A stretch of DNA of 64,000 nt, taken from Brienomyrus brachyistius. Lineage: Eukaryota; Chordata; Actinopteri; Osteoglossiformes; Mormyridae. The stretch is taken from positions 186,001-250,000 of the forward strand of contig NW_026042450.1 of NCBI RefSeq assembly GCF_023856365.1, written 5' to 3'. The notes beneath the pieces are model-generated. The model did not search any database and was not told the origin of the DNA. It saw nothing but the letters and a program-made list of their open reading frames with translations. Below, piece after piece: positions 63,363 through 64,000 of this stretch. The first letter of the stretch is position 1. Each line of letters begins with the position of its first letter. The position numbers were made by a program, and so were the translations under genes.

Positions 63363-64000
63363 ATATGCATTTTTTTGTCTTCTGAAGTATTTTCACATTA
63401 ATTAAACTACGCTAGCAAGCTAGCCTAACTACAGAGGGTGCAGAAATTGGTTAATCTGTTCGTGTTAAATTAGCGTTACAGAGTGAATGCTTTTTAAAGA
63501 CAAAAGTAAACAGCAAAATTGTAATGACACGTTAGTCAGTGCATGTATGTGTATATTCGCGTGCGTGGATTATAAGACACAGTTCAGGATAAGGCTGTCA
63601 CTGCTGTCCACTGACAAACCAATGCCCAACTATAGTTTAAGTTTAGAAACATTTGCATGTACGGTTTCTAACGTTTCACATGATGTCTGGAAGGAGCTGT
63701 ATAAACTCATTGTATATCGAGCCTGTATTCTACTTGCCAATTAACCTTATTGGTCATATTTAAAATAAAATATATGTCCAATGATATTTTTGTGTTCTTG
63801 ACTCTCTTCCTTTCGTAAACACCTAAATTACTAGTGTGTTTTCGTAATGAAAATTGATTATTACTGATTACATAAAACATTACATTTTTGTGTAGAAAAA
63901 AAACACTGAATATCAAGTTTAACCAAATGTGTTTACATCCACGATACACTAAAAATGGCGAATGGGGGCGTGTCAGACAGTGAAGACACGTGACTGACCA
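63363..64000. other. No gene recognised
   Basis: AT-rich, with no supported frame. The extreme end (63955-63990) has AAAAATGGCG and ACACGTGAC words of promoter type, but the window stops there. Confidence 0.35.

Overview
This is eukaryotic, vertebrate nuclear DNA, almost certainly from a ray-finned (teleost-type) fish. Nothing in it looks prokaryotic: there are no operons or ribosome-binding sites, and the coding pieces are split by splice-site-like sequences. The mobile-element content is typical of fish: Tc1/mariner and hAT transposons, tRNA-derived SINEs with GGAT-rich tails, solo gypsy-type LTRs, and L2, CR1-like, RTE, R2/HERO and Tx1 LINEs. A V-type immunoglobulin exon of the CD300/pIgR-like class fits the same lineage. 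Species cannot be fixed by eye.

Layout. 1-4074: AT-rich DNA, a solo LTR with a perfect target duplication, and a nearly complete but broken hAT transposon. 4075-5950 and 12555-14464 are two copies of one segment (C and D), each with a Tc1-derived inverted-repeat element and a candidate 31-codon terminal exon. 14465-21700 and 25699-35477 are two copies of a second, larger segment (A and B). Each carries an Ig V-type exon and an unrecognised 283-codon open frame, both on the minus strand. D and A are joined edge to edge at 14464/14465, so the centre of the window is a chimeric duplication. Copy B later gained an internally deleted gag-pol LTR retrotransposon (26433-29075) inside a SINE. Between A and B lie a 5'-truncated R2/HERO-type LINE and SINEs.

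36-41 kb: more solo LTRs (one inserted inside a SINE) and SINEs. 41.0-46.9 kb: the most striking structure. A U2 snRNA gene copy on the minus strand is split after nucleotide 33 by a 5.7-kb Tx1-clade LINE, the pattern known for U2-targeting Keno elements. U2 resumes at nucleotide 38 and runs to its normal 3' end and 3' box. 47.1-48.5 kb: a second copy of that LINE's 3' untranslated region, next to a 37-bp minisatellite. 49-54 kb: mostly unassigned, with a CpG-rich patch, a SINE whose promoter part is tandemly triplicated, and a decayed zinc-finger transposon protein. 55.9-59.3 kb: a nest of three LINE remnants (CR1-like, L2, RTE). 60-64 kb: two more solo LTRs (one with six 52-bp internal repeats), a small Tudor/SH3-like open frame between imperfect inverted repeats, and a broken THAP-domain exon.

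Host coding content is therefore small: duplicated Ig exons, the duplicated 283-codon frame (whose copies differ mostly at synonymous sites), the 31-codon candidate exon, and two uncertain domain fragments. Almost everything else is transposons in various states of decay. The genes do not form a pathway; the theme is local duplication of an immune-receptor-like locus and heavy, nested transposition.
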